Shown: positions 48,393 through 58,220 of the stretch, piece after piece
Layout: every line of letters begins with the position of its first letter
Numbering within the stretch: the first letter of the stretch is position 1
Assembly (NCBI RefSeq): GCF_001456955.1
Contig: NZ_KQ758477.1
Span: forward strand, 1 to 64,000
DNA: 64,000 nt
Origin: Microbacterium enclense
GTDB lineage: Bacteria > Actinomycetota > Actinomycetes > Actinomycetales > Microbacteriaceae
Direction of reading: 5' to 3'
Translations under genes and position numbers: made by a program
Notes under the pieces: model-generated
The model's database searches: none
Seen by the model: the letters and a program-made list of their open reading frames with translations, nothing else
Told to the model about the DNA's origin: nothing

Positions 48393-50336
48393 CTACCGCG
48401 CACGGGAGAGGAACACCACCCACCCACCCAGAACGACCGCGATCGCGGAGCCAGCAGCCAGCACCACTCCACCGAAGTCTTGGTCTTCGGCTGGTGCTCT
48501 ACCCCAGGTGCGGCCCATCGCACCGAACCAGTCGGCGGCTACTAGACCGGCAGTAGAGATGTACACAGATACAACCGCCATCGCCACAGCTAAACCGACG
48601 ACCATCAGCAGCTTCATCTGTGTCGGCCGGCGGCTGGACCCGTCACCACCTATCAAGCCACGCACGAGCAGAGATCCCACGACGAGGGTTGCTGCCGTCG
48701 CCATTTGCCGCCCTAGGAGATCCCCTACTGTCCAACGGAGGAGGTCAGAACTGAAAAGCAGCCAAATCAACATCGCGGTGGCCGGGACAGCGACCACGGG
48801 TGCCGAAGCGAAACGCACACCTCGCGAATGCATGAGCACCTGCGCCCATTCATACCCTCCCCTGCTGCCGTCTTCGCGGCGATGGGCTGCCTTGCGGGCG
48901 AGCTCGATTGGCGCCCCGGCTGCGAGAAGGGGCACCACCCCGACAAGGAGAATGACTATCCCAAGAACGTGCGCACTGTAGATGTAGCTACGGTAAGCGC
49001 CCAACGCTCCGCTAGTGACCCATACCAAGAGGAGCGTCCCTGCCACCCACGCGGTCGCCCGCCAGGGGTTCCATCGGTACCCACGCGCCTTTAGCCGCAG
49101 CACAGCGCTCACGTAGAAGATGAGTCCGAGCACGGCGGCAACTAACCACAGCAGGTCGGGGCTCCACGCCGTGAACCAACGCGACATAGTCCACTCAGGA
49201 GGTAGCGGAGCGCCGGTGAGTACCTCAGCGGGTGTGAGCGCGCCTGCAGGTTCGGGGAGAATCGGCGGCGGTGTTCTCGCGAGAGCGGCAGCCGCTCCAC
49301 TAGCCATCCCCATCAATCCCAACTCCGCACACAACAGCAGCCAGAAAGTCTTGGCGTCGCTGGGGTTGGCGCGCATCCTTCGGAGTAGACGCAGTCGGTA
49401 GATCGCCCCCAGAACACCGATGGCGGTGAGGGCTACAACCTTGACGATGAGGATGAGGCCGTAAGGGGAGGCGAGAGCACCGAGAGTTTCTAGGCCGATG
49501 GCGGCTCGAACCGTGCCCGAGAACGCGACGAGCGCGAAGGCAATAACGGCGATGGTGGAGTACCGCATCAGAACTGTCGCCATCTCACTCTTGGAAGTGA
49601 CGGAACGAATGATCGCCAGCAGCAGCAGACCACCGAGCCAGACCGCTGCGGCGATGAGGTGTATGACGATGGCTGTCGTGGCTTGCTGGTGAGAGGCCTC
49701 ATCCCCTGAATGGCCTTGTGTTCCCATCGGGACAAGCGCTGCCAGCGCGAGAAGTGCCACGGTTGCTGTCCCGCCCCACGAACGCACCGCAAATGTGAGC
49801 ACCGCGAGAATGGCACCCGCGATGGTCGTCATCAACCACACACGTCCCCCCTCGGTCTGCACGAGGTACCGGCCAAGCTGAGACCCAAATTCGGGACCGG
49901 CATTGAACGCGGGGTTGAAGATGACCATGAAGCTGAAGAAGCCAGTAGCAGCAGATGCCACAGTGAAGATGGCGGCACATACCGCGGCAACATCCAACGC
50001 CAATTCAAACCCGCGCTGTTCGACGCGCAACGTGAACAAGGCGACAAAGAGCGCCCCTCCCATCCCCGCGGCGCTCATGTTTACGACGAGCTTTGACACT
50101 GGCAGCCCCCACCTTGCGAGGGGCCCTGCGTCGGCTAGTTGCAAGGGGGCAGCGCCACCGCCGACTGCGAGAGCGCACACCAAGGCAGCGACTGCGCTGA
50201 CGACGAGGATGATGAGCGCAATCACGCGGTACACGTTCCAACGGCGCGGTTGCAGAGACGGAAGCCGCGTGGAGCCAGGTGACCCCACCGTCACCGTCGG
50301 GTGGGCGCGCCCAAGCTTGGCGCCGGAAGTAGGCAT
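48393..50336 (-). CDS. fused CopD and CtaG-like copper/cytochrome oxidase assembly protein
   Basis: 647 residues with about 15 transmembrane helices. The first ~330 residues are CopD (GHSGDEASHQQATTAIVIHLIAAAVWLGGLLLLA; YGLILIVKVVALTAIGVLGA) and the rest is a caa3_CtaG-like domain (WFTAWSPDLLWLVAAVLGLIFYVSAV; AHVLGIVILLVGVVPLLAAGAPIEL). The fusion is common in Actinobacteria; it couples copper import with copper loading of cytochrome oxidase. Next to ccsB. Confidence 0.9.
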   Translation of the reverse strand: MPTSGAKLGRAHPTVTVGSPGSTRLPSLQPRRWNVYRVIALIILVVSAVAALVCALAVGGGAAPLQLADAGPLARWGLPVSKLVVNMSAAGMGGALFVALFTLRVEQRGFELALDVAAVCAAIFTVASAATGFFSFMVIFNPAFNAGPEFGSQLGRYLVQTEGGRVWLMTTIAGAILAVLTFAVRSWGGTATVALLALAALVPMGTQGHSGDEASHQQATTAIVIHLIAAAVWLGGLLLLAIIRSVTSKSEMATVLMRYSTIAVIAFALVAFSGTVRAAIGLETLGALASPYGLILIVKVVALTAIGVLGAIYRLRLLRRMRANPSDAKTFWLLLCAELGLMGMASGAAAALARTPPPILPEPAGALTPAEVLTGAPLPPEWTMSRWFTAWSPDLLWLVAAVLGLIFYVSAVLRLKARGYRWNPWRATAWVAGTLLLVWVTSGALGAYRSYIYSAHVLGIVILLVGVVPLLAAGAPIELARKAAHRREDGSRGGYEWAQVLMHSRGVRFASAPVVAVPATAMLIWLLFSSDLLRWTVGDLLGRQMATAATLVVGSLLVRGLIGGDGSSRRPTQMKLLMVVGLAVAMAVVSVYISTAGLVAADWFGAMGRTWGRAPAEDQDFGGVVLAAGSAIAVVLGGWVVFLSRAR

Positions 50337-51319
50337 CAGTTCAGCCCCGAATAGGCATGCAGACCCTTAAAGAACATGTTCACGGCAGTGAAGTTGAATA
50401 GCACCGCAGCGAACCCGACGATGGACAGCCACGCAGAACGGTTACCGCGCCACCCCCGGGTGGCACGGGCGTGGATGTACCCGGCGTACAGCACCCAGAT
50501 GATGAAAGTCCACACTTCTTTGGTGTCGAAACCCCAGAAGCGCCCCCACGAGTCGTTTGCCCAGATGGCTCCGGCGATCAGGGTGAAGGTCCAGAAGATG
50601 AAACCGATGATGGCGAACCGGTAGGCCAGTGCTTCCAAGTTCTCAGAGGTGGGCAGTGTTCGGAGCAGACCCCGCCGCGTGTTGGCAGAGGGGCGATTCT
50701 CGCGCCGGTGTTGCAGAAGTTGCGTCACGGACAGCCCGCACGCGATGGCGAACAGCGCGGTCGCGAGAGAGGCCACGAAGACATGAATGACAAGCCACAC
50801 GCTTCGCAGCGGGTCCATCAGAGGGGTGACTTCGACGTAGAACGCCAAGGTCGCACCACCCAAAAGCAGAACGACCATCCCAAGCAGGAAGGACCCGAGG
50901 AAGCGCAGGTCGTACCGGCGAAGGGCAAGGAGGAACACGCCGACGATGAGAAGTGTGCCGGTAAGTGCGAATTCGTACATGTTCGCCCACGGCACACGGG
51001 CTGCGGCCATGCCTCGGAGGACGTCCCCGCTCAGGTGCAGCGCGAATCCCACGATGGTGAGGGCTGTTCCAATACGAGCCCATACGAGACGTTCGCGCTC
51101 ACGTGGTGGCACTTGCAACTGCACTGGGGCCCCCGGGTGCGCCTCCGGCGAAGCGCCGGTCCCAACCGTCACAAGCTCTGCGGCGGGGGCTTCGATGCGA
51201 GACACGCGCACGGCAAGGTCGATGGCATACGCCGCGAAGGCGAGCGCGTAAACGCCGATGGCAGTCCACACCATCAGCAGGGACAGCCCATCAAGGGTGA
51301 GGGCGGATGATTCGGTCAC
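50336..51319 (-). CDS. ccsB: cytochrome c biogenesis protein CcsB (CcsA-like)
   Basis: 327 residues from a GTG (AAGGA upstream). About eight transmembrane helices, with the CcsA/CcsB heme-handling region WANMYEF (WxxMxEF) and SWGRFWGFDTKEVWTFIIWVLYAGYIHARAT (the WWD-like motif). It is the channel half of the System II heme-ligation complex; its partner ResB is encoded at 56535. Confidence 0.93.
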   Translation of the reverse strand: MTESSALTLDGLSLLMVWTAIGVYALAFAAYAIDLAVRVSRIEAPAAELVTVGTGASPEAHPGAPVQLQVPPRERERLVWARIGTALTIVGFALHLSGDVLRGMAAARVPWANMYEFALTGTLLIVGVFLLALRRYDLRFLGSFLLGMVVLLLGGATLAFYVEVTPLMDPLRSVWLVIHVFVASLATALFAIACGLSVTQLLQHRRENRPSANTRRGLLRTLPTSENLEALAYRFAIIGFIFWTFTLIAGAIWANDSWGRFWGFDTKEVWTFIIWVLYAGYIHARATRGWRGNRSAWLSIVGFAAVLFNFTAVNMFFKGLHAYSGLN

Positions 51320-51330
51320 GGGTGGAATCC

Positions 51331-51783
51331 TTAGATTGTCCAGCACTCTTTGACGGTGCCGGTGGTTGCTAGGGCGAGGGTCGGAACGCGTTCGGTGAAG
51401 GATCGAGTGGTGTCGGGGAAGGGGCCGTACTCGACGACCCGCCACCCCACGACGCCGAAATCCTCGTCCAGGGCTTGGATGGCGCACGCAAACCGTGCGC
51501 CGGAGGGAGGGGTGGCTTGAAAGGACACCGTCACAGCCCGCTCATCGACGACGAGGTAGCCGGTCTCGGCGATGGAGATGTCGTCCAAGCTGTTTTGAAG
51601 TGTGATCCAGACCAGGTAGGCAATGGCAGCCACCGCGAACACAGCGACACCGATCCAGAAAGCTCGGCGACGCCAGGGAAGCGCAGTGCGGCCGTATCGA
51701 TCGTCGAGTTTCGTTTGCAGTGCCGTTCGCCGCGGTGCGGCGCGGCGCCTGCCGCCGCGCTTTGTAAGGGCGCATTTAGTCAC
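51331..51783 (-). CDS. DUF4307 membrane protein
   Basis: 150 residues from GTG 51783. A basic N-terminus with LDDRYGR, one transmembrane helix (RRAFWIGVAVFAVAAIAYLVWITL) and a C-terminal extracytoplasmic domain (ERAVTVSFQATPPSGARFACAIQALDEDFGVVGWRVVEYGP...VPTLALATTGTVKECWTI). This matches the actinobacterial DUF4307 family of unknown role. It overlaps the M23 gene (GTGA). Confidence 0.82.
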   Translation of the reverse strand: MTKCALTKRGGRRRAAPRRTALQTKLDDRYGRTALPWRRRAFWIGVAVFAVAAIAYLVWITLQNSLDDISIAETGYLVVDERAVTVSFQATPPSGARFACAIQALDEDFGVVGWRVVEYGPFPDTTRSFTERVPTLALATTGTVKECWTI

Positions 51784-52634
51784 TGAGCATTCGCTTCCAA
51801 CCACGCCAGGGAATCCACGGTGACGTCGTTGACGGACACCTCGAAATGCAAGTGGTTTGCGGTGGAGCGGCCCGTGCTTCCGACGAGGCCGAGGAGTTGA
51901 CCCGCCTGCACTTGCTGGCCGCTGCCGACCTGTCGGCTGTTGTACTGCATGTGCGGGTAGACGGCCCGGATACGTTGGCCGTTGACGACGGAATCTACGG
52001 TGACGGCGACGCCATAGGCGCCATAGCTCTCGCTCGAGATGCCGACTGTACCGGCCACGGACGCGTAGATTGGCGTGCCTCCCGCGGTGACCATATCGGT
52101 GCCCATGTGCGCCCCGCCTCGTGCCCCGAATCGGTCGGTGACATTGAACGTCGAGGTCAGTGGCCAGCGCACGACGCCGCTACCGGTGGCGAGGACAGGG
52201 ACTGCACGTCCGGTGGCGGAGGTGATGGCAGGTCGAGCTGCACCTGCGGCGCGTGCTGCGGCGGCCGCAGCTGCCGCAGCCTCTTTCGCCTTCTTTTGTT
52301 CGATTTCTTCCTGGGAGGTTGCGGCGTAGCTCTGCCTGTCCAAGGGGAAAGCGGGCAGCGCGCGGGATGCGGTGAATTGTTGCGAGTCGCCCGCGCCGGC
52401 TCGCTGCAGAGTGAGCTCGGTGACCACGGGTGAAGCGGCGTACGCCGGCAGCGCCAGAGGACACATCAGGGCCACCGCTAACGCACCTGCGACCAGCGGG
52501 CGAGCGCGCGATGAGTGCGCGGCCTTGGGCCGGTGGAAACGCCGCGCGTCACGCATCCTGAACCCATTAGCGTGGCGCCGTTCCTTGCGGGTCAGGGGGC
52601 GTGGCTGGTGAGCTGGCTGAATCTCACTGCTCAT
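51780..52634 (-). CDS. secreted M23-type peptidase
   Basis: 284 residues. Signal peptide after a basic start (RARPLVAGALAVALMCPLALPAYA), a helical Ala-rich linker, then the M23 domain with DRFGARGGAHMGTDMVTAGGTPIYASVAGTVG and the second motif ANHLHFEVSV. The His/Asp zinc ligands are present, so it may be active LytM-like and cut peptidoglycan. Start at 52634 overlaps copC's end; upstream starts lie inside copC. Confidence 0.88.
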   Translation of the reverse strand: MSSEIQPAHQPRPLTRKERRHANGFRMRDARRFHRPKAAHSSRARPLVAGALAVALMCPLALPAYAASPVVTELTLQRAGAGDSQQFTASRALPAFPLDRQSYAATSQEEIEQKKAKEAAAAAAAAARAAGAARPAITSATGRAVPVLATGSGVVRWPLTSTFNVTDRFGARGGAHMGTDMVTAGGTPIYASVAGTVGISSESYGAYGVAVTVDSVVNGQRIRAVYPHMQYNSRQVGSGQQVQAGQLLGLVGSTGRSTANHLHFEVSVNDVTVDSLAWLEANAQ

Positions 52635-53316
52635 CGACAGTGCCCCCTTGTCGCTGCTGCTCCATCTGCTGTCGTCGACGCCGTCCGAACGAAAAAAGCA
52701 CAAGCGCTGCCATCCCCAGAATGACGACGGCGGTTCCAGTCGCTACCAGCGGGAAACCGATGCCGCTGTGCGGCTCTTCGACCTCCGCCATGGCGCCTGA
52801 TGTCGCGCTCTGTTCTGGTGTCGAAGAGACGGCAGGGCTCTGCCCAGGTGCGGAGGGGGCACCCGTGGCAGGAGAAGGGTCCGGTTCGGCGGAGGACGTA
52901 GGCGCCACGGGAGCGTCAACTGTGAACGCATACTCACCGCTGATGGGGTGACCGTCGCTGGAGACCACGCGCCAGCGCACCGTGACTACGCCTGGAGAGA
53001 GGACCGGCTCCACCGCCTGAGTGACCGTCGTGTCAGTGACGACCGGAGGCGTCCGTGCAACGTTCGCTCCAGAGGAGTCAATCACTTCTACCGCGATGGC
53101 GCTGGAGGCGTCGAAGACCTCCCCGCTGTAGGTCAATGACACCTCGGCAGGAGTTGACGTGACCACTGAGTCTGCTGTTGGAGAGGACTGGACTAAAGCG
53201 TCGTGAGCACGAGCCGGCGGGGAACTAGACAGGACGAGCATTACTGACAGTGCCGTCGCGATAATGCCGGCGGCTGCGAACCAGCGAGGCGAACGGGTGG
53301 CAAAAAGCGTGCGCAT
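52624..53316 (-). CDS. copC: CopC-like periplasmic copper-binding protein
   Basis: 230 residues: signal peptide ending ARA with His at the mature N-terminus (HDALVQSSPTADSVV), the CopC beta-sandwich (TSTPAEVSLTYSGEVF, VTVRWRVVSSDGHPISGEYAFTVD), a Pro/Ser linker and a C-terminal membrane anchor (VATGTAVVILGMAALVLFSFGRRRR). The N-terminal His and the SSDGH site bind Cu(II). It pairs functionally with the CopD domain downstream. Confidence 0.92.
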   Translation of the reverse strand: MRTLFATRSPRWFAAAGIIATALSVMLVLSSSPPARAHDALVQSSPTADSVVTSTPAEVSLTYSGEVFDASSAIAVEVIDSSGANVARTPPVVTDTTVTQAVEPVLSPGVVTVRWRVVSSDGHPISGEYAFTVDAPVAPTSSAEPDPSPATGAPSAPGQSPAVSSTPEQSATSGAMAEVEEPHSGIGFPLVATGTAVVILGMAALVLFSFGRRRRQQMEQQRQGGTVDEQ

Positions 53317-53484
53317 GGCGACTTTCAGTGGGACTGCGGCGCCTGGGACTGGTCACCTATGGCAGTCGTCGATCAATCGGACCTTGAACGCTCTGAGTGC
53401 ATCTCTACGGCCCGCCCTGTGAGGTGGGAATGATGCGTTTGACTACAGCTTCGTTGGCGTAGTGTCTCAGAGCACCGGCATGGC

Positions 53485-53868
53485 TCAGGTCTGTGAGAGA
53501 GACAATTCAGTCAAGCTCAGCGTCGTGGGGTGTGGACGGACGGTCCGCACGGGACGAGGCTGATCGCGTCGATGTGAGCAAATGGCATTGAGTTGGGACC
53601 GCGTGAGGCGGAAACGACGCTCCAGCAGCATTCCCCCAACACACACTCCGACCAGGCATAGGGCTACAGCCGCCGCCGGGAGAGCCTGCGTCAGGCTGGT
53701 AACAACGTCACCGGCGGGCTCATCTAGGACTGTTTGGCTACCTTGACCGCTCTCTCCCGTGAGGGTCAAGGAGGGCACGTCGGAGATCGCGGAAGCATCA
53801 GAGTGGCTGCTCGACCACATAGCAAGGAGACACATCAAGAGCAGGACGAGGCTGGCTATGATCCTCAT
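53485..53868 (-). CDS. small membrane protein of the DUF6153-like type
   Basis: 127 residues: TM helix (RIIASLVLLLMCLLAMWSSSHS), an acidic/Ser linker, a second TM helix (ALPAAAVALCLVGVCVGGMLL) and a basic C-terminus ending TTLSLTELSLSQT. The topology and ending recall 41049 (SLTVLCISRT) and 62581 (LTIAQLGISRT). The gap 53317-53484 upstream of copC shows no gene. Confidence 0.55.
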   Translation of the reverse strand: MRIIASLVLLLMCLLAMWSSSHSDASAISDVPSLTLTGESGQGSQTVLDEPAGDVVTSLTQALPAAAVALCLVGVCVGGMLLERRFRLTRSQLNAICSHRRDQPRPVRTVRPHPTTLSLTELSLSQT

Positions 53869-54038
53869 TCTCACGACGGAGGCGGTAGTGGATCCTAGTG
53901 GGGCGCGTCCCGCGGTCACCGGCATTGCAGCGATAGTACCAATCCCACCTGCCCGTCACAGCCGGGCCGGGGCAGCTCGCGGTCGTACAGCGTGCGCGGC
54001 TCGTGCGGGGTGCGATGCAGTCCTCCGTCCTGTGCAGC

Positions 54039-55601
54039 TCATTGCCTCTTCTGGGTGTGGATGCGCAGGCGAACCCACAAGAGCGCACCGGCCGACGCGA
54101 CGACCATCGCGGTCTCAAGGGTGGGGCTGAGGAGACTGGCCGGTGTGGCCCCCGTTCGTAGCGGCACTTCGCTCACTCGCCCAGCGGCAGTGTCCACCCC
54201 GATGGTCTCTGTGGTCGACCCATCGGGGTTGATCACTTGGCTTGTTCCCACGGTGGAGACGTTGACCACTGCGCGCCCCGTTTCGATGGCTCGCATGCGA
54301 GCGATGGCGAGCTGCTGCACGTTTTCGTCTGTTCCGCGGAAGTCGGCGTTGTTTGTCTGGAAGATGTAGATCTGCGCGCCTCGCCGTGCTGCATCGAAGA
54401 TCACGTCGTCGTAGATGACGTCGAAACAGATCGCCAGGCCGATGCGGGTGTCTCCCACGTCCATCACCGGCGCCGATGTGCCTGGGGTGTATTCCCGCTG
54501 GATCAGACCGACAAGGTCAGGCGCGAGACGTTCAAACAGCCACCGGTCGGGCACGTATTCGCCAAACGGGACCGGGTTGAGTTTGTCGTAGCTCTGCTCG
54601 CTGCCGTCCGTCGTCCACAGCATGGTTGAGTTGAACGTTTGCTCGCCTCTCGTGGTTGCCGCGTTCATCAGGAGCGGGGCACCGTACGCGGCGGAGATTT
54701 TGCTCAGCAGTCGACGGGTGGGTTCTGAAGACGCCGGATCGATGTCCACAGAGCCCTCTGGCCAGGCGAGCACATCCATTCGCTGGCCCAGAATCGCTTT
54801 CGATGTGGATGCTTGGGCTCGGAGCATGTCGCCTTCGTTGCGGTCGTCGAAATAGCCTGCGGGGCCGTTGCCTTGGACCCACCCGACGGTGAACGTCCCG
54901 ACACTTTGAGTGGGGTACTGGGGTATGACCGCCATGAGCAGGACCCCCACGACGGCCGGCACACCAGCACGGAGCGTGCGACGCCCCGGCCTGAGCGCCT
55001 GCACGCAGGCGGCGCACACGCCCACGACGAAGAAGGACAAACCTGTCGTTCCCACCCACGACGCCACTTCAGGGAAAGGTCCCGGGACCTGCGTCATTCC
55101 TACCCGCGCCCAGGGGAAACCCGAGTACGGCCACATTCCGACGAGCACTTCCCGCGCGCTCCACGTGGCGGCTATCAGCGCGGGGATACCCAGCAGGTCT
55201 AGGGTTCCACTGAGACGACGTATTTTCACCCAACGGTAGACGAGGGTGATGCTTACGCTGCCGACACCGATCAGGACTGTCTGCAGGGCGCTGAGGGCCA
55301 GCCAGGGCACGGGTCCGAGGAACTGCGCCACCCAGATGAGGTGGGCGAGGTTGAACACGGCCCCGAAGACGCACCCCACCATAAAGGATGCGAGCGTGCC
55401 TCTCCCGAGGAGAGCTGCGAGCAACATTGTCACGCTGACGAAAGCGAGAGGCCACCACCCGCGGTCTGGTGTGGCCGCATCCATCAGCCACCCCGCCGCT
55501 GCCGCCGCGGGCAACGCCGCCGTCAAGGGCAAGGCATCTGTGCCTCTGGCCCACAACTGAGAGTTGCGCGATGCGCCGGTTGTCCAGCGAAGTGCTGTCA
55601 T
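54039..55601 (-). CDS. lnt: apolipoprotein N-acyltransferase
   Basis: 520 residues. Six or seven N-terminal transmembrane helices, then a nitrilase-like domain with the catalytic triad: E in LAWPEGSVD, K in YDKLNPVPFGEYVP and C in GLAICFDVIYDD. It adds the third acyl chain to lipoproteins. In actinobacteria with a high-GC envelope this adds to chromosomal Lnt. It overlaps the CtaG gene start (55598-55601). Confidence 0.92.
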   Translation of the reverse strand: MTALRWTTGASRNSQLWARGTDALPLTAALPAAAAAGWLMDAATPDRGWWPLAFVSVTMLLAALLGRGTLASFMVGCVFGAVFNLAHLIWVAQFLGPVPWLALSALQTVLIGVGSVSITLVYRWVKIRRLSGTLDLLGIPALIAATWSAREVLVGMWPYSGFPWARVGMTQVPGPFPEVASWVGTTGLSFFVVGVCAACVQALRPGRRTLRAGVPAVVGVLLMAVIPQYPTQSVGTFTVGWVQGNGPAGYFDDRNEGDMLRAQASTSKAILGQRMDVLAWPEGSVDIDPASSEPTRRLLSKISAAYGAPLLMNAATTRGEQTFNSTMLWTTDGSEQSYDKLNPVPFGEYVPDRWLFERLAPDLVGLIQREYTPGTSAPVMDVGDTRIGLAICFDVIYDDVIFDAARRGAQIYIFQTNNADFRGTDENVQQLAIARMRAIETGRAVVNVSTVGTSQVINPDGSTTETIGVDTAAGRVSEVPLRTGATPASLLSPTLETAMVVASAGALLWVRLRIHTQKRQ

Positions 55602-56524
55602 GCGGACCCGCCTCTTTCCAGACGGCGCAGGTAATCGTTGTACTCGTCAAGCTCCGGATCCCCGTGCGCGTCGGCCCATCTGCTGGCGGCGGCGTCACGA
55701 ACGGAGTCATGCCGGAACCATCGGTGCATCACAATCAGGATCATGACGAGCGTGGGCGCTTCACCGTAGGACCACGCGAGACCGCCGGCTACGCGTTGAT
55801 CCTCAATCGGATCGATCCCTAAAGCCATGGTCGATTCAGCGAATGTTGTAACCACCAGACTGGTCGCCATCATAAGGAACACCCCAAAAAAAGCGTGCAA
55901 TGCCGCTTCAGCGAACAGGTCCAGCGCCCGGCCTCCGTGGCTCATGCGAACCGGCAGCGGATCTGCGGAAAGCACCGGGATAGTGAATAGGATCCCGCTG
56001 ATAAGGAACGCAGCCTCCAAGGCGGTGTGACCGCCAGACACGGCCAGAACGAGATCGAGCAGATCTGCGATGTACAGGCCGTAGAAGGCCGCAAGGTAGG
56101 CAGGTAACGCGACCCAGGGACTTAGAGCCCATCTCGACACTCTCCACCGCAACGCCCCGTGCGCCACTCTCAAGGCACTTTTACCGACACCGCGGTGCGG
56201 GGTGGCGCGCAACAGAAGGGTTCCCGGGGAACCAAGCACGAGCAGCGGTGGTATGGCCATCATCAAGGTCAGCTGCTGGAACATGAACACCGAAAGCAGA
56301 GCTTTGCCGTAATCCTCTACCGCGAGTCCCGTGACAGCAGTGAGGGCCGCGCAGCCGGAAACGAAACTCATCGTGCGCAACACCGACCACCGTCGACGCT
56401 GCCTCCACAGACGCAGCGCCCCGAGGAGATAGACGGTGGCCATCACCGTGGCGGCGACCGGCAAAGGGGTCAAGGGGTTCGCTGCGGGCAGCAAGTAGTC
56501 GCCAAGGCCGAGAGGAGCATTCAT
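55598..56524 (-). CDS. CtaG-like cytochrome c oxidase assembly protein
   Basis: 308 residues, seven transmembrane helices, a stand-alone caa3_CtaG protein (VFMFQQLTLMMAIPPLLVLGSPGTLLLRA; SADPLPVRMSHGGRALDLFAEAALHAFFGV; EAPTLVMILIVMHRWF). It delivers copper to oxidase subunit II. It is the second CtaG-type protein in the window; start at 56524 preferred to 56569 as it avoids overlap with resB. Confidence 0.86.
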   Translation of the reverse strand: MNAPLGLGDYLLPAANPLTPLPVAATVMATVYLLGALRLWRQRRRWSVLRTMSFVSGCAALTAVTGLAVEDYGKALLSVFMFQQLTLMMAIPPLLVLGSPGTLLLRATPHRGVGKSALRVAHGALRWRVSRWALSPWVALPAYLAAFYGLYIADLLDLVLAVSGGHTALEAAFLISGILFTIPVLSADPLPVRMSHGGRALDLFAEAALHAFFGVFLMMATSLVVTTFAESTMALGIDPIEDQRVAGGLAWSYGEAPTLVMILIVMHRWFRHDSVRDAAASRWADAHGDPELDEYNDYLRRLERGGSA

Positions 56525-56534
56525 AACTATGGAC

Positions 56535-58220
56535 CTATCGTGGCTGCGCGGCCGTATTCGCCCGTTCACACGCTTGGATGTGGACCTCCGCTAGGTGCTC
56601 GACGGCGCGGGCAAGTCCAGGGTCATCTCCTCGGGCGAGGCCTGCGTACTCCACCTGGATCGACGAGTCAGTTGTGGTCGACGACTGCACTTTCACCCAG
56701 ATTCGGCGGCGGGGTATGAGAAGTCCGGTAAACAGTCCAACGCAAGCCAGCACAGAAAACGCGAGGACCCAGCCACTGCTGGGGTCGCGTTGTATCTGCA
56801 GGGACGCGAACCTCTTCACCGGGGCGCCGTCTGCCTGCTCCCAGGTGATGGTGCCCCACCCGTTGGGCAGCGCACCGGTAGTACCGGGCCTAAGTTCGAT
56901 CGAATTCTGTCCGGTGTCGCCGCCGGTGAGCTGGGTGAGTTTGTCGACTTCCAGGGCGTAGACGGAACGGGGGGTTCCATCGTCAATGCCCAGGTCCCCT
57001 GCGAAGGCGTTGAGGGTGATGACGGGGTTGATCACGTCGGGGTAGATCGAGGTGGCGGCACCCGAGGGCAAGGTGTCATGTGTGGGGTAGAAGAAACCAA
57101 TCAGCCCGAGCTGCTGTGGTAACCCATCCGGGACTTTTACAACGCCTAGTGAGGTCATGTTGGAGTCCTGCGGGAGGAAGGGCAGTGAGTCGCTGTAAAC
57201 GATCTGACCTTCTGCATCACGGATGGTGAGGGTAGGCGCGTAACCGTTCCCGAGGAGATGAATGCGGTCGGTCCCTACAGTGATGGGGTAGTTCACAACC
57301 ACCCGCTCGGTTCTGTCGTCCGCTCCGGGGGATCTGATGGTGACGTTGGCGGCGAAGTCGCCCGCTTGACCACCGCCAGGGGACCCGGCCGGCTGGTAGG
57401 TGACGTCGAAACGGTCCAGTGTGAGGGAATACGGCGACAGATCGGACCCGTCCGCGAACCGTCCGGGGTCGAAGGAGGAGAAGTCGCTGAGGGTGTTCAC
57501 GAAGGTTGTTCCCTCCACTACGACGCGTTGGCCGGTGTAGGCGAACGCCTTGCCCACAACAACGGAGACGAGCACGCCGACCAGGGCGATGTGAAAGAGC
57601 AGGTTTCCGGTCTCGCGGAGATATCCGCGTTCGGCCGAAACGGAGGTCCACCCCTTCCCGTCGTAGCGCTGCACGCGATAGCGACGCCGGGTGAGTTCTG
57701 TTTCGGCAAGATCCAGCGCTATTGCAGGGGTGATGAGGTCGGTGGGGATGGCTCGCTCGAGGTGTTCGGGAAGTCGAGCGAACCGGATTGGTGTGCGCGG
57801 CGGGTGTCCTTTGAGGGCGCGGTAATGATGTTTTGCCCGCGGAACGACGCAGCCGATGAGGGAGACAAATAGCAGCAGATAGATGGACGAGAACCAGGGT
57901 GAGTAGTAGACGTCGAAAAGTCCGACGGCGTCGAGGAACGGGAACCATTCGGGGTTGGTGCGCTCCCATTGGATGACACCGTTGGGGTCGGCGCCTCGTT
58001 GGGGAAATAGTGAGCCGGGTACTGCGGCCAGGGCGAGAGACAGCAGGAGGATGAGCGCGGTGCGCATGCTGGTGAGCTGGCGCCATGTCCAGCGGAGCCA
58101 TCCTTTGCCGTCGAGCTTCCACTGCGGGCTGTCTTGATCGTCCGGGGTTCCGTCTGGATGATCCGCCGGCCGCTGCGGGTCTGAATCGACGTGGCGAGTA
58201 TCAGAGCGGGAGGGGGACAT
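56535..58220 (-). CDS. resB: cytochrome c biogenesis protein ResB
   Basis: 561 residues. N-terminal transmembrane helices (LTSMRTALILLLSLALAAVPGSLFPQRG, FSSIYLLLFVSLIGCVVPR, LLFHIALVGVLVSVVVGKAFAY), a large extracytoplasmic domain and a last helix (WVLAFSVLACVGLFTGLLIPRRR). Matches ResB/Ccs1, the partner of CcsB in heme attachment. Its start overlaps the CcdA end (58201-58220). Confidence 0.93.
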   Translation of the reverse strand: MSPSRSDTRHVDSDPQRPADHPDGTPDDQDSPQWKLDGKGWLRWTWRQLTSMRTALILLLSLALAAVPGSLFPQRGADPNGVIQWERTNPEWFPFLDAVGLFDVYYSPWFSSIYLLLFVSLIGCVVPRAKHHYRALKGHPPRTPIRFARLPEHLERAIPTDLITPAIALDLAETELTRRRYRVQRYDGKGWTSVSAERGYLRETGNLLFHIALVGVLVSVVVGKAFAYTGQRVVVEGTTFVNTLSDFSSFDPGRFADGSDLSPYSLTLDRFDVTYQPAGSPGGGQAGDFAANVTIRSPGADDRTERVVVNYPITVGTDRIHLLGNGYAPTLTIRDAEGQIVYSDSLPFLPQDSNMTSLGVVKVPDGLPQQLGLIGFFYPTHDTLPSGAATSIYPDVINPVITLNAFAGDLGIDDGTPRSVYALEVDKLTQLTGGDTGQNSIELRPGTTGALPNGWGTITWEQADGAPVKRFASLQIQRDPSSGWVLAFSVLACVGLFTGLLIPRRRIWVKVQSSTTTDSSIQVEYAGLARGDDPGLARAVEHLAEVHIQACERANTAAQPR